A DNA stretch of 64,000 nt, taken from the NCBI RefSeq assembly GCF_024461735.1, contig NZ_JANGAD010000002.1, positions 434,001-498,000 of the forward strand, in the 5' to 3' direction. The position numbers and the translations under genes were made by a program. This document shows positions 8,303 to 17,215 of this stretch, piece by piece (position 1 is the stretch's first letter; each line of letters starts with the position of its first letter). The stretch is from Anaerotignum propionicum (GTDB lineage Bacteria > Bacillota > Clostridia > Lachnospirales > Anaerotignaceae). The notes below the pieces were generated by a model. That model worked only from the letters and a program-made list of their open reading frames with translations. It searched no databases and was not told the DNA's origin.

Positions 8303-8415
8303 TTGTACATTAAAGTGCTTATGAGATAAGTTCTAAGAGCAAAAATTTTATTGGGACATAATACGTCCCATAATGCAATATGCTGACCAGCTTCCTTGGT
8401 CAGCATATTTTTTTT
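8303..8415 (+). ncRNA. candidate small RNA of about 112 nt
   Basis: A promoter-like element ends at 8296 and a very strong intrinsic terminator ends at 8415, with no open reading frame between. Inside is a small GGGAC/GTCCC hairpin (8353-8369) before the terminator stem. ppdK has a separate promoter 116 bases further on, so this transcript looks independent rather than a ppdK leader. I recognise no known RNA family (not SRP RNA, 6S RNA or a riboswitch). Confidence 0.55.
8377..8415 (+). terminator. intrinsic terminator of the candidate small RNA
   Basis: Perfect 13-bp stem AATATGCTGACCA / TGGTCAGCATATT with a seven-base loop, followed by eight T residues. Confidence 0.9.
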
Positions 8416-8530
8416 GGCAACATGAAGTAAAAATTGCAATAAAACTTCAAAAATTATTGCATAATCACAAGGGGTTGGTTTTATTTAGGTGCAATAGCGT
8501 AGAATGCGTAGCTGCCTCCTCGGAATAGCG

Positions 8531-8559
8531 TTGTGATTTTTCAGGGGAAATGGTATAAT
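8531..8559 (+). promoter_or_regulatory. ppdK promoter
   Basis: TTGTGA (8531-8536) and consensus TATAAT (8554-8559) with a 17-base spacer. The leader to ATG 8642 is about 75 bases. Confidence 0.7.
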
Positions 8560-8641
8560 TCTGTTAAGATCAGTTTTTCAAAAAATTCCAGATATAAAAT
8601 TCCACGTCTGACATCCAGATGGAAAACAGGAGGTAATGTGT

Positions 8642-11278
8642 ATGAGCAAGAAGTATGTTTACATGTTCAGCGAAGGCAACGCATCCATGAAAAACCTTTT
8701 AGGTGGAAAAGGTGCAAACCTCGCAGAAATGACAATGTTAGGTCTGCCGATTCCCCAAGGCTTTACCATTTCAACAGAAGCCTGCACAGATTATAACGAA
8801 GGTGGTAAGAAACTGACTGAAGAAATGATTGCCCAGATTGATGTGGCACTGAGCAAGCTTGAAGAGATTGCCGGCAAAAAGCTGGGTGATCCTGAGAACC
8901 CCCTTCTGGTTTCCGTACGTTCCGGTGCGAGAGCATCTATGCCGGGTATGATGGATACGGTTTTGAACCTTGGTTTAAACGATGTTTCCGTTGAAAGCTT
9001 GGCTAAGAAAACAGGCAATCCCAGATTTGCTTATGATTCTTACAGAAGATTTATCATGATGTTTGCAGACGTTGTAATTGGCGTTTCCAAATCTAAGTTC
9101 GAAAGAAAGCTGGATGAATATAAAGAAGAAGCAGGCGTGCGTTACGATACAGAATTGACAGCAGAAGATCTGAAAAAGGTGACTGCAATGTTCAAGCAGA
9201 TTTATTTGGATGATCAGGGTAAGGAGTTCCCTCAAAATCCAAAAGAGCAGTTGCTTGAGGCAGCAATGGCAGTATTCCGCAGTTGGGATAACCCCCGTGC
9301 CTTTGTATATAGAAGAATGAACGATATTCCTTATAGCTGGGGCACAGCGGTAAACGTACAGATGATGGTATTCGGCAATATGGGTGATACCTCCGGTACA
9401 GGTGTTGCTTTTACAAGAAATGCCGCAACAGGGGAAAAAGCTATGCTTGGCGAATATTTGGTAAACGCTCAGGGCGAGGACGTTGTTGCTGGTGTTCGTA
9501 CACCAAACCCCATTGCAAAGCTGGCAGAGGATATGCCGGAAGTTTACAAGGAGTTTATGGAAATTGCAAATAAATTAGAAAATCACTATAAAGATATGCA
9601 GGATATGGAGTTTACCGTGGAAGAGGGCAAGCTATACTTCTTGCAAACAAGAAACGGCAAGAGAACTGCCAATGCGGCACTCCGTATTGCTGTTGATATG
9701 GTACAGGAAGGCCTTATTACAAAAGAAGAAGCATTGATGAAGGTTGATCCTAAGCAGTTGGATCAGATTTTGCATCCGGCTTTTGATCAAAAGGCATTAA
9801 AAGCGGCAAAGCCCCTTGGTAAAGGTCTGCCTGCTTCCCCCGGTGCAGCAGCAGGTAAGGTTTGCTTTACCGCAGAAGATGCAAAGAACCAGGCAGAAGG
9901 CGGCGACAGAGTAATTCTGGTTCGTTTGGAAACCTCTCCTGAGGATATTGAAGGTATGGCAGCAGCTCAGGGTATCTTAACAGTACGTGGTGGTATGACT
10001 TCCCATGCGGCAGTAGTAGCCCGTGGTATGGGTACATGTTGTGTATCCGGCTGTGAAGAAATTAAAATGAATGAAGAAGCAAAGACCTTCTCTTTGGGTG
10101 GTAGAACATTCAAGGAAGGTGACTATATTTCATTGGATGGTTCCACCGGTAATATTTATGGTGAGGATATTCCTACAGTTGACCCTGAAATCAGCGGTGA
10201 TTTCTCAACCTTCATGGCTTGGGCAGATGAGAAGAGAACTCTTAAGGTTAGAACCAATGCAGATACACCCCATGATGCTCAAACAGCCATTGATTTTGGT
10301 GCAGAAGGCATTGGCTTAACAAGAACAGAGCACATGTTCTTTGAAGGCGACAGAATCATGAAATTTAGAAAGATGATCCTTTCTGACACCGTTGAAGAAA
10401 GAGTAGCGGCATTAAAGGGAATTGAACCTTTCCAGAAAGAGGATTTTAAGGGCATTTATAAGGCGATGCAGGAAAGACCTGTTACAATCCGTCTGCTGGA
10501 TCCTCCTCTCCATGAGTTCATGCCAAACACAGAAGAGGAATTTGCAATTCTTTCGAAAGAAACAGGTAAAACTGTGGAAGAGTTGAAGGTAAAGGCAAAA
10601 GGTCTGCACGAATTGAACCCTATGATGGGTCATAGAGGCTGCCGTTTGGCAGTAAGCTACCCTGAAATCGCTGAGATGCAGACAAGAGCAATCATTGAGG
10701 CTGCAATTGAGGTTTCTGTAGAATTGGGCATCAAAATTAAGCCTGAAATTATGATTCCTTTGATTGGCGAAATTAAGGAATTGAAATATGTAAAGAATAT
10801 TGTTGTTGAAACTGCAAAAGCAGTTATGGATGCAAAGGGCAAGGAGCTGGATTATCTGGTTGGTACCATGATTGAAATCCCCAGAGCGGCTTTGACAGCG
10901 GATGAAATTGCTACAGAGGCTGAGTTCTTCTCCTTTGGTACCAATGACTTGACACAGATGACCTATGGTTTATCTCGTGACGATGCAGGTAAAATCTTGG
11001 CGGATTACATTGATAAAAATATTTATGAATGTGACCCTACTGCAAGATTGGATAGAACCGGTGTTGGTATGTTGATGAAATGGGCAGTTGAAAAGGCATT
11101 GCCTGTTCGCCCTGACATCCATTTGGGAATCTGTGGTGAGCACGGTGGTGACCCTTCCTCCGTTGAATTCTGCCATTTGATTGGTTTGGATTATGTATCC
11201 TGCTCTCCTTTCCGTGTGCCTATCGCAAGATTGGCGGCGGCACAGGCGGCGATTAATTACCCACGCCAACCGAGATAA
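8642..11278 (+). CDS. ppdK: pyruvate, phosphate dikinase
   Basis: Interconverts pyruvate, ATP and phosphate with phosphoenolpyruvate, AMP and pyrophosphate; in anaerobic clostridia it serves PPi-linked glycolysis or gluconeogenesis. Seen: N-terminal ATP-grasp start with NLLGGKGANLAEM, the swivelling phosphohistidine domain with GGMTSHAAVVARG in which the catalytic residue is His455, and the C-terminal PEP-utilising barrel with GICGEHGGD containing Cys831. Both positions carry the same numbers as in the Clostridium symbiosum enzyme. ATG 8642 is preferred over ATG 8636 because AGGAGGT ends seven bases before it. The length is 878 residues. It is monocistronic, with its own promoter and terminator. 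Confidence 0.98.
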   Translation: MSKKYVYMFSEGNASMKNLLGGKGANLAEMTMLGLPIPQGFTISTEACTDYNEGGKKLTEEMIAQIDVALSKLEEIAGKKLGDPENPLLVSVRSGARASMPGMMDTVLNLGLNDVSVESLAKKTGNPRFAYDSYRRFIMMFADVVIGVSKSKFERKLDEYKEEAGVRYDTELTAEDLKKVTAMFKQIYLDDQGKEFPQNPKEQLLEAAMAVFRSWDNPRAFVYRRMNDIPYSWGTAVNVQMMVFGNMGDTSGTGVAFTRNAATGEKAMLGEYLVNAQGEDVVAGVRTPNPIAKLAEDMPEVYKEFMEIANKLENHYKDMQDMEFTVEEGKLYFLQTRNGKRTANAALRIAVDMVQEGLITKEEALMKVDPKQLDQILHPAFDQKALKAAKPLGKGLPASPGAAAGKVCFTAEDAKNQAEGGDRVILVRLETSPEDIEGMAAAQGILTVRGGMTSHAAVVARGMGTCCVSGCEEIKMNEEAKTFSLGGRTFKEGDYISLDGSTGNIYGEDIPTVDPEISGDFSTFMAWADEKRTLKVRTNADTPHDAQTAIDFGAEGIGLTRTEHMFFEGDRIMKFRKMILSDTVEERVAALKGIEPFQKEDFKGIYKAMQERPVTIRLLDPPLHEFMPNTEEEFAILSKETGKTVEELKVKAKGLHELNPMMGHRGCRLAVSYPEIAEMQTRAIIEAAIEVSVELGIKIKPEIMIPLIGEIKELKYVKNIVVETAKAVMDAKGKELDYLVGTMIEIPRAALTADEIATEAEFFSFGTNDLTQMTYGLSRDDAGKILADYIDKNIYECDPTARLDRTGVGMLMKWAVEKALPVRPDIHLGICGEHGGDPSSVEFCHLIGLDYVSCSPFRVPIARLAAAQAAINYPRQPR

Positions 11279-11325
11279 GTGTAAATCTTAATAGAAGGTT
11301 TCAGATATAGAAACTAAAATAAATG

Positions 11326-11367
11326 CAAGGTGCTATTTCTTAAAAGCGAAATAGCACCTTGTTTTTT
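11326..11367 (+). terminator. ppdK terminator
   Basis: Perfect 14-bp stem (CAAGGTGCTATTTC and its complement) with an eight-base loop and six T residues. The rest of the gap to 11537 shows only a GGGCTG/CAGCCC inverted repeat at 11437-11468 without a T tail. Confidence 0.93.
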
Positions 11368-11537
11368 GTAGTGGAGCTTAGATACTCATTTATAGCATTT
11401 AATGAAGGAGTAATCTATATTGAGTATATCTAAATGGGGCTGTCGGCTTTTTTATAAGCCTCCAGCCCAATCATTTGTAATATAAGATTTATTTCTTCCC
11501 CAATTTAATTGATTATTTGTTAAGGTTTTTAAGACAT

Positions 11538-12359
11538 TCACTTCATGAATCTAAAGATTTGTAGCTCCATATCATAGTCATATTTGTTTTTCGCTGTCAA
11601 GTCAACTGCTTTTGACACCAGCAATCCATAATCATCCAAGCAAAAATTTTGTTGTTTTGCCGAATCAAGAAGATCCTCTAATGCACAGACACAATTTTCT
11701 TCAGAATACTTAAATCGTTGCACTAGGTATCTCCCTTCTTCAAACTTCTTCATCTGAAGTCCGTTAAGTCGTTGCTCAGAAAACAAACCAAATCCCATTA
11801 GCATTAGTTTTCCTGTTTTTTCAAAATCTGACTTAGAAAACATTAAGCAAATGGTATCGTTGTCAATATTTTTGGTATGAATAAGCTGAGAGAGACTGCG
11901 GTTGACATACTTATCAATCTCTTCCAATGGCGCATTAATTTCAAGATAATAAAAATTACGTGGCATCATATATAGCTCATATTGTTTTTCGTAACTAATC
12001 ATGGTGTCACGATAAACCATGTCTGCAACCATATTGTCAATTAGTTGAATGGAATATTCATACTTTGCGATTTGCTGACGCAAATATAGACGTTGTGATG
12101 CAAGAATTTTACGTAATTCAGTAGAGTCACCCGAAGCCTGTAAGAGTTGTTTAATATCCTCCAGTGGAATATTCAAGATTTTATTCATATAACGAATGAT
12201 GTCGATTGTGAAGCATTGGTTATAGGTATAGTACCGATAATTTGTGATTGGATCTTGATAGGATGGATTAAGCAAATCTATTCGCTCATAATTACGCAAT
12301 GCTTTAACAGAAATATTCATGATTTTTGCCATTTCGCCAATTGTATAATGTTTTTTCAA
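11538..12359 (-). CDS. MerR-family transcriptional regulator of the adjacent redox operon
   Basis: The N terminus is a MerR winged-helix DNA-binding domain (residues about 5-70: YTIGEMAKIMNIS, KALRNYERIDLL, YRYYTYNQ), followed by a dimerising helix to about residue 115. A 150-residue C-terminal region resembles the GyrI-like effector-binding fold (YYLEINAPLEEIDKY onwards). No conserved Cys pair for metal binding is obvious, so an organic ligand is more likely than a metal. It is divergent from the gene at 12446; the 86-base gap holds a typical MerR operator. It probably activates that operon when the ligand is present; the ligand is unknown. Confidence 0.85.
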   Translation of the reverse strand: MKKHYTIGEMAKIMNISVKALRNYERIDLLNPSYQDPITNYRYYTYNQCFTIDIIRYMNKILNIPLEDIKQLLQASGDSTELRKILASQRLYLRQQIAKYEYSIQLIDNMVADMVYRDTMISYEKQYELYMMPRNFYYLEINAPLEEIDKYVNRSLSQLIHTKNIDNDTICLMFSKSDFEKTGKLMLMGFGLFSEQRLNGLQMKKFEEGRYLVQRFKYSEENCVCALEDLLDSAKQQNFCLDDYGLLVSKAVDLTAKNKYDYDMELQIFRFMK

Positions 12360-12377
12360 AAAACCAGAACCTCCCTA

Positions 12378-12408
12378 TTGACCTTGCCCTAAGGGCAAGC
12401 CTTATCGT
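12378..12408 (+). promoter_or_regulatory. MerR-type promoter/operator with 19-bp spacer
   Basis: TTGACC (12378-12383) and TATCGT (12403-12408) are 19 bases apart. A perfect dyad CTTGCCCT-A-AGGGCAAG (12383-12399) overlaps the -35 edge and fills the spacer. An over-long spacer containing a dyad is the hallmark of promoters activated by MerR proteins through DNA distortion. It precedes the redox operon, with TATAAT at 12412-12417 as an alternative -10. Confidence 0.75.
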
Positions 12409-12445
12409 TATTATAATAACACAATTACAAAAAGGAGGAAAGACA

Positions 12446-14509
12446 ATGAACAAAGTTCATATAACAATTGATGGAATTGCTTTGGCAGTTGACGAAGGGA
12501 AAACACTTATGCAGGCTGCGGAAGAAGCGGACATTTATATACCTCACCTTTGTCACCATCCACTTTTGCCGGATATTGGCGCTTGTCGTTTATGCATCGT
12601 TGAAATTGATGGTAAGGACGGTGTGCATACCTCTTGTACAACAAAGGCTGAGAACGGCATGGTGATTCGATCCAAGACAGAAAAGTTAAATAAAATGCGT
12701 CGCTTAAACATGGAGCTAATGCTTTCAAATCACATAGAGGACTGTACAACTTGTCCCAAATATAGCAACTGTGAATTACAATCACTATATCAATACCTAG
12801 GTGTTACAGTGGGTAGATTGAAACCTACGTTGCATAGTGTACCTGTGAACACAGAAAATCCGTTGTTTGTAAGGGATTTAAACCGTTGTGTGTCCTGTGG
12901 GCGTTGTGTACGTGTGTGCAAAGACGTTCGTGGTGTTGGTGCATTGGATTATGAGAAGACAGAGTCCGGTCGTGTACAGGTTGATGTTAAGAAGCACGAT
13001 TTGTTAAAAGATGCGGATTGTCGTTTTTGCGGTGCCTGCGTAGAAGTTTGTCCAACTGGTGCATTGCAGGACAAGGAAGGTGTATTCCGAAAAGACTTGA
13101 AACGTGATTTGAGCATGGTTCCTTGTCAAGCAGAATGTCCAGCGAATATTGATGTTCCCAGATATGTTCGTTATATCAAAGAAGAAAAATATCAAGATGC
13201 AGTAGCGGTTATTCGTGAAAAAGCACCGTTCCCACATTCCTTAGGACATATTTGCATGGCGTTTTGTGAAAAGGGATGTCGTAGGGGTGGCGTTAACGAA
13301 GCGTTATCTATTCGTGAGTTAAAACGTTTTGCTTCAAGCCAAGACGAAGGCCTATGGAGAGAGAAATCTCTGCAAAAGCAAGATACTGGTAAACGTATTG
13401 CAATCGTAGGCGCAGGTCCAGCGGGACTGACTTCTGCTTTTTATTTGAGAAAAGCTGGTCATGATGTAACCGTTTTTGAAAAGCTACCCACCCCGGGAGG
13501 GATGTTGGCTTACGGTATTCCTGAATATCGTTTGCCAAGAGAGGTTGTGGCAAGGGAAGTAGGGGAGATTGAACGTATTGGTGTAAAAATCAAAACCAAT
13601 GTGACAGTAAACTCCGTTAACGAACTAAAGGCACAAGGTTTTGATGCTGTTCTGTTTGCAATCGGTACAGGTATGGGTGTGCGTTTGCCCATTGATGGTG
13701 CTGAAGCGGAAAATGTGTATACAAATATTGACTTCCTACAAAAAGCAGCTTTAGGCACACCCCTGCCAATTGGCGATAAGGTCGTTGTCTTGGGTGGCGG
13801 AAATGTAGCGTTTGATTGTGCGTTAACTGCACTGAATCTTGGTGCAAAAGAAGTAAGTCTGGCTTGCTTGGAAAGTCGAGAGAAAATGACAGCCAGCAAA
13901 GATGAAATTGAGGAAGGGGAACAGAGAGGTGTTCAAATCTTCAATTCTAGAACATTCCTTGCTGTTACAACAGAAGAGAATAAAGCAACTGGGGTAAAAT
14001 GCCAGATTGTTGATTCTTTTTCCTTTGATGAAAATAAAAGATTGCAATTACAAATACAACCTGATTCGGAACATATCGTTGCGGCAGATACTGTGATTTT
14101 TGCAGCAGGACAGCGTCCGGAAATTCAAGAGGGATTTGATATGCCTTTGGGTCGTGGAAACACCATTATGACCGTTGACGGTGTAAGGGTAAATGCCGAG
14201 CATGTTTATGCTGTGGGTGATGCCACTTATGGAACACATTCGGTGATAAAGGCAATTGCTGAGGCAAGAAAAGCCGCCCATTTGATAGACATTGATTTAG
14301 GCGGAGATGGGAACATAGAGGAAAAACTTGCGGAAGCTTCCAATCCCAGTCCCTTCATTGGTGTAAGCAAAGGCTTCGCTGATATGGAGCGCATTTACGA
14401 TTGCAGTGAAAGTCAAAATGCCTGTCAGGAATCCAGCCGTTGCCTACAATGTGATTTAAGATTGCAAATAGAAAAACCAAGACTTTGGGCAAGCTATGCA
14501 GTGAAATAA
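12446..14509 (+). CDS. NuoG-like Fe-S / GltD-like FAD-NAD(P)H oxidoreductase fusion
   Basis: A 687-residue cytosolic electron-transfer protein. Domain order: [2Fe-2S] ferredoxin (C36, C47, C50, C64); His-Cys [4Fe-4S] domain (H96, C100, C103, C109); two [4Fe-4S] ferredoxin motifs (C148-C151-C154-C158 and C192-C195-C198-C202); then a GltD-type module from about residue 225 with its own cysteines (C227, C231), an FAD dinucleotide fold GAGPAGL near 320 and an NAD(P) fold GGGNVA near 450. The first 210 residues match NuoG/hydrogenase N termini and the rest the glutamate synthase small subunit. It likely takes electrons from NAD(P)H (or gives them) and passes them along the clusters. ATG 12446 follows AAAGGAGG. 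First gene of the MerR-controlled operon. Confidence 0.87.
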   Translation: MNKVHITIDGIALAVDEGKTLMQAAEEADIYIPHLCHHPLLPDIGACRLCIVEIDGKDGVHTSCTTKAENGMVIRSKTEKLNKMRRLNMELMLSNHIEDCTTCPKYSNCELQSLYQYLGVTVGRLKPTLHSVPVNTENPLFVRDLNRCVSCGRCVRVCKDVRGVGALDYEKTESGRVQVDVKKHDLLKDADCRFCGACVEVCPTGALQDKEGVFRKDLKRDLSMVPCQAECPANIDVPRYVRYIKEEKYQDAVAVIREKAPFPHSLGHICMAFCEKGCRRGGVNEALSIRELKRFASSQDEGLWREKSLQKQDTGKRIAIVGAGPAGLTSAFYLRKAGHDVTVFEKLPTPGGMLAYGIPEYRLPREVVAREVGEIERIGVKIKTNVTVNSVNELKAQGFDAVLFAIGTGMGVRLPIDGAEAENVYTNIDFLQKAALGTPLPIGDKVVVLGGGNVAFDCALTALNLGAKEVSLACLESREKMTASKDEIEEGEQRGVQIFNSRTFLAVTTEENKATGVKCQIVDSFSFDENKRLQLQIQPDSEHIVAADTVIFAAGQRPEIQEGFDMPLGRGNTIMTVDGVRVNAEHVYAVGDATYGTHSVIKAIAEARKAAHLIDIDLGGDGNIEEKLAEASNPSPFIGVSKGFADMERIYDCSESQNACQESSRCLQCDLRLQIEKPRLWASYAVK

Positions 14510-14522
14510 AGGAGGTGTGGAT

Positions 14523-14996
14523 ATGCAAGAGAGAATTCGATGGAAAGAGAAAAGTGAAACAGAGATTTGTCAATGGGTATCAGATGTATTTGAGCAAAGT
14601 CAATCAAACAGCTGTCCGGTGAACCGACTTTCTGTTTTTAGCGAAGAAGCAATGAAAGGCAGTTGTGGTGAGTGTGTAATCTGTCGAGAAGGAACATATC
14701 AGATTATGATACAGGCACAGAGTATGACAAACGGTAAAGGAAACGATGACGACTTCCTTATTGTGAATGATATTGTTGAGGATATGATCCTTGGTTCATG
14801 CTGTAGTTATGGCAAGGAAGTTGGAAAACGCTTTTATGAATTAATAGAGTCTAATGCTGAGATTTTTGCAAAGCACTATAAGAGAAAACGCTGTGATGCG
14901 GGAGTCTGCGAAAAACTGATTGTAAATACACCAACAGTGGAAATCAATGAGGGTGGTTTGCTTGGTGGTAAACAACGTCGAAGAAGAAGTTCTTAA
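14523..14996 (+). CDS. stand-alone NuoF-type [4Fe-4S] domain protein
   Basis: 157 residues. The core GSCGECVICREGT (C48, C51, C54) with a fourth cysteine in GSCCSYG (C93 or C94) is the NADH-dehydrogenase 51-kDa (NuoF/HydB) iron-sulphur domain. The FMN- and NADH-binding domains that normally precede it are absent, so it should be a dedicated electron carrier docking with the NuoG-like domain of the previous protein. Two further cysteines lie near the C terminus (CDAGVC), and the tail is very basic (KQRRRRSS). ATG 14523 lies seven bases after GGAGG, 13 bases behind the previous stop; an in-frame GTG at 14517 is too close. Confidence 0.85.
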   Translation: MQERIRWKEKSETEICQWVSDVFEQSQSNSCPVNRLSVFSEEAMKGSCGECVICREGTYQIMIQAQSMTNGKGNDDDFLIVNDIVEDMILGSCCSYGKEVGKRFYELIESNAEIFAKHYKRKRCDAGVCEKLIVNTPTVEINEGGLLGGKQRRRRSS

Positions 14997-15031
14997 AATA
15001 ATATACAACAAATATTAAGGAGGATTTTAAA

Positions 15032-16489
15032 ATGAGAGAGTTAGAAACAGACGTAGTAGTAATCGGTGGTGGCGCATCAGGCTTGGCAGCAGCAATTTCT
15101 GCGGCAGAGGGCGGAGCGAAGGTTATTGTTTTAGAGAAAGCAAACACAACAGGTGGTTGCGCAAACATGGCAATGGGTCTTTTGGGTGTAGAAACTAAGC
15201 CACAAAAAGAATTGCTTGTTGACATCACAAGAGAAAAGGCATTCGCAAAATTTATGGACTATACACACTGGAGAGCTGATGCAAAGCTTGTAAAGAAATA
15301 TATCGATCTTTCAGCATCTACAATTGATTGGTTGATGGATATGGGTGTAGAAATTGCGGTGCCATCCAAATATTTCCCCGGATCTGAAGCAACATGGCAT
15401 ATTATTAAGCCTCAGACAGGAAAGATTGGTTTGCGTGCAGCAGCGACAATGATTAAATTTATGACAGAACGTGCACAAGAGTTAGGTGTTGAAATTAAAT
15501 TAGAGACACCAGTGAAAGAGCTGATTAAGGACAACGGCGAAATTATAGGTGTTGTTGCATCAGACAAAGATGGCGAGATGGAAATTTATAGTGGTGCTGT
15601 AATTGTTGCAACAGGAGGATTTGGCGACAGTCCTGAATTTATCAACAAATATACACCTTATACATGGGGAGAGGACTTATATTCCTATCGTATTCCCGGT
15701 TTGACAGGCGATGGCATTCAAATGGCTTGGGATGCAGGCGCACAAAAAGACTTTATGGATATGGAGCTTGTGTTTTTTGCACCAAATACTGGGGGATATG
15801 CACCGATTGAGCTTCCTTTCCGTCAGCCCAATCTTTTTGTAAACCTTGGAGGCAAGCGTTTTTATGATGAGTCTGTTGTAGAAAATCCTGTTTTCTCAGT
15901 AAACGCAATTGCACGGCAGAAAGACAGAGTGGCATTTTCTATTATTGACCAGAAAATGCTGGATAGATATAACGAGGAAGGTCTCGACTTAGTGAATGTT
16001 GTTACATCCTCCATGGATATGTCTTATTTCATGAAAGAGATGGAAGAAGCGCAAAAGAACGGAAGCGATGTGTTTTTTGAAGCAGAATCCTTAGAAGAGC
16101 TTGCAGAAAAATCGGGAATCGATGCAGAGGGTCTTGCACAAACCATCAAAGAATACAATGCAATGTGTGAAAAAGGGATGGACACAGATTTTAATAAACA
16201 GGCAAAATATCTTGTACCATTTACCGGCGGCAAATACTATGCATTGAAATTTATGCCAAGCGCATATGGTTCTCTGGGTGGCATTAAAATCAATGATATG
16301 ACACAGGTTCTTGATACACAGGCTAAGGTTATTCCTGGTCTTTATGCATGTGGTACAGATGCAAATTCTATTTGCAACCCTGATTATGTGTTTATTCTTC
16401 CTGGTAATACACTGGGCTTTGCTGTTAATTCCGGTCGTATGGCTGGCAAGAATGCAGTTACATTTATCAAAGAGGGCATGGAAGCGTAA
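15032..16489 (+). CDS. cytosolic FAD-dependent reductase of the fumarate reductase flavoprotein superfamily
   Basis: 485 residues, without signal peptide or haem motifs. The N-terminal FAD fold is clear (GGGASGLAAAISAAEGG, then an acidic VLEK), as is the capping domain and the late FAD segment VIPGLYACGTD. Residues that bind the dicarboxylate in true fumarate reductases seem replaced: HTMGG reads YGSLGG, NRLGGN reads VFILPGNTLG, and the Arg after GKRFYDE is missing. I infer a different unsaturated or keto substrate. Its operon partners would supply NAD(P)H-derived electrons. AAGGAGGA precedes ATG 15032. Alternatives are other FAD_binding_2 enzymes, including ketosteroid dehydrogenase-like or enoate-type reductases. 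Confidence 0.85.
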   Translation: MRELETDVVVIGGGASGLAAAISAAEGGAKVIVLEKANTTGGCANMAMGLLGVETKPQKELLVDITREKAFAKFMDYTHWRADAKLVKKYIDLSASTIDWLMDMGVEIAVPSKYFPGSEATWHIIKPQTGKIGLRAAATMIKFMTERAQELGVEIKLETPVKELIKDNGEIIGVVASDKDGEMEIYSGAVIVATGGFGDSPEFINKYTPYTWGEDLYSYRIPGLTGDGIQMAWDAGAQKDFMDMELVFFAPNTGGYAPIELPFRQPNLFVNLGGKRFYDESVVENPVFSVNAIARQKDRVAFSIIDQKMLDRYNEEGLDLVNVVTSSMDMSYFMKEMEEAQKNGSDVFFEAESLEELAEKSGIDAEGLAQTIKEYNAMCEKGMDTDFNKQAKYLVPFTGGKYYALKFMPSAYGSLGGIKINDMTQVLDTQAKVIPGLYACGTDANSICNPDYVFILPGNTLGFAVNSGRMAGKNAVTFIKEGMEA

Positions 16490-16533
16490 GAGGTGCTTGG
16501 GAAAAGAGTAGCGTATTAAAGGAATAAAATATG

Positions 16534-16570
16534 AAAAGGGCAAAAGTGTTGGTGGCTTTTGCTCTTTTTT
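16534..16570 (+). terminator. terminator of the redox operon
   Basis: AAAAGGGCAAAAG pairs with CTTTTGCTCTTTT (13 bp, one G-U) around a nine-base loop; the T run is part of the 3' arm and its extension. Confidence 0.8.
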
Positions 16571-16771
16571 ATTTTAGATTATTAGATTCATTATGAGGAA
16601 AAAAAATCAATGGATTATAATGCAAAGTTTAGATTTCATGTATAAATGATTAGTTGGTGAAGATTATGTGTCACAGAAGTAATGTGAAGAATTTTAAATT
16701 TCTTATAAAAACAACACAAATCATGAACAAAATGCATAAATAGTTTTGTCTCAAAATTCCTTTTTGTAACT

Positions 16772-16801
16772 TTGTAATAAAATACATTTTATTGGTATAA
16801 T
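16772..16801 (+). promoter_or_regulatory. possible flagellar operon promoter in a 640-bp AT-rich gap
   Basis: TTGTAA (16772-16777) and TATAAT (16796-16801) with 18 bases between, about 415 bases before flgB. A weaker TTGTCA/GATAAT pair lies at 16824-16854. The gap 16573-17215 is very AT-rich; I see no gene, no c-di-GMP riboswitch core and no sigma-D-type TAAA-N15-GCCGATAA element. Confidence 0.4.
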
Positions 16802-17215
16802 TTGCTGGTGTGAAGATTAAATTTTGTCATTTAATATAAAAATTGGGTGATAATTGTTGATTTTTACGAAGGACTTCTCTATAATAAAATATATGAAAAT
16901 TTAAGATGTTATAGTTTAAGTACGAATCTAATACCTAGAAATAATGCTTTTCTCAAAAGGTATAAATTTGTACTTTTGTATTATTTTTACTTTTGTAAAT
17001 ATTGATGTATAAAATTCAGTGCTCTAAAGTGCATTTTTGTTCTGGCACAGATTGAAATGTAACTGGTTTTAAGATTGTAAAGTACTATTTTCAAAAAATG
17101 AGAATTGTCCAAAGGTCAAAGAAACAGGCTCATTCGAAAAGGATTATGTAAAACAGTAGAGATATTTTTGTTTATTAAATCGGTAAGAAAATGACACAAA
17201 GAGAGGTGTGCAACA

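Noticed and set aside
8533..8796. 87-residue plus-strand frame
   Set aside because: Overlaps the ppdK promoter and start in another frame, without a ribosome-binding site.
13510..13899. Long minus-strand frames inside the NuoG/GltD-like gene
   Set aside because: They lie opposite a protein with clear motifs, have no ribosome-binding site and no recognisable product.
15032..16489. Calling the flavoprotein a fumarate reductase
   Set aside because: The HTMGG, NRLGGN and R-D segments that bind fumarate are replaced, so only the superfamily is supported.
16573..17215. Possible c-di-GMP riboswitch before the flagellar operon
   Set aside because: No GEMM core (GCACAGGGCAAACC or GGGACGCAAAGC-like) could be found; only AT-rich sequence.
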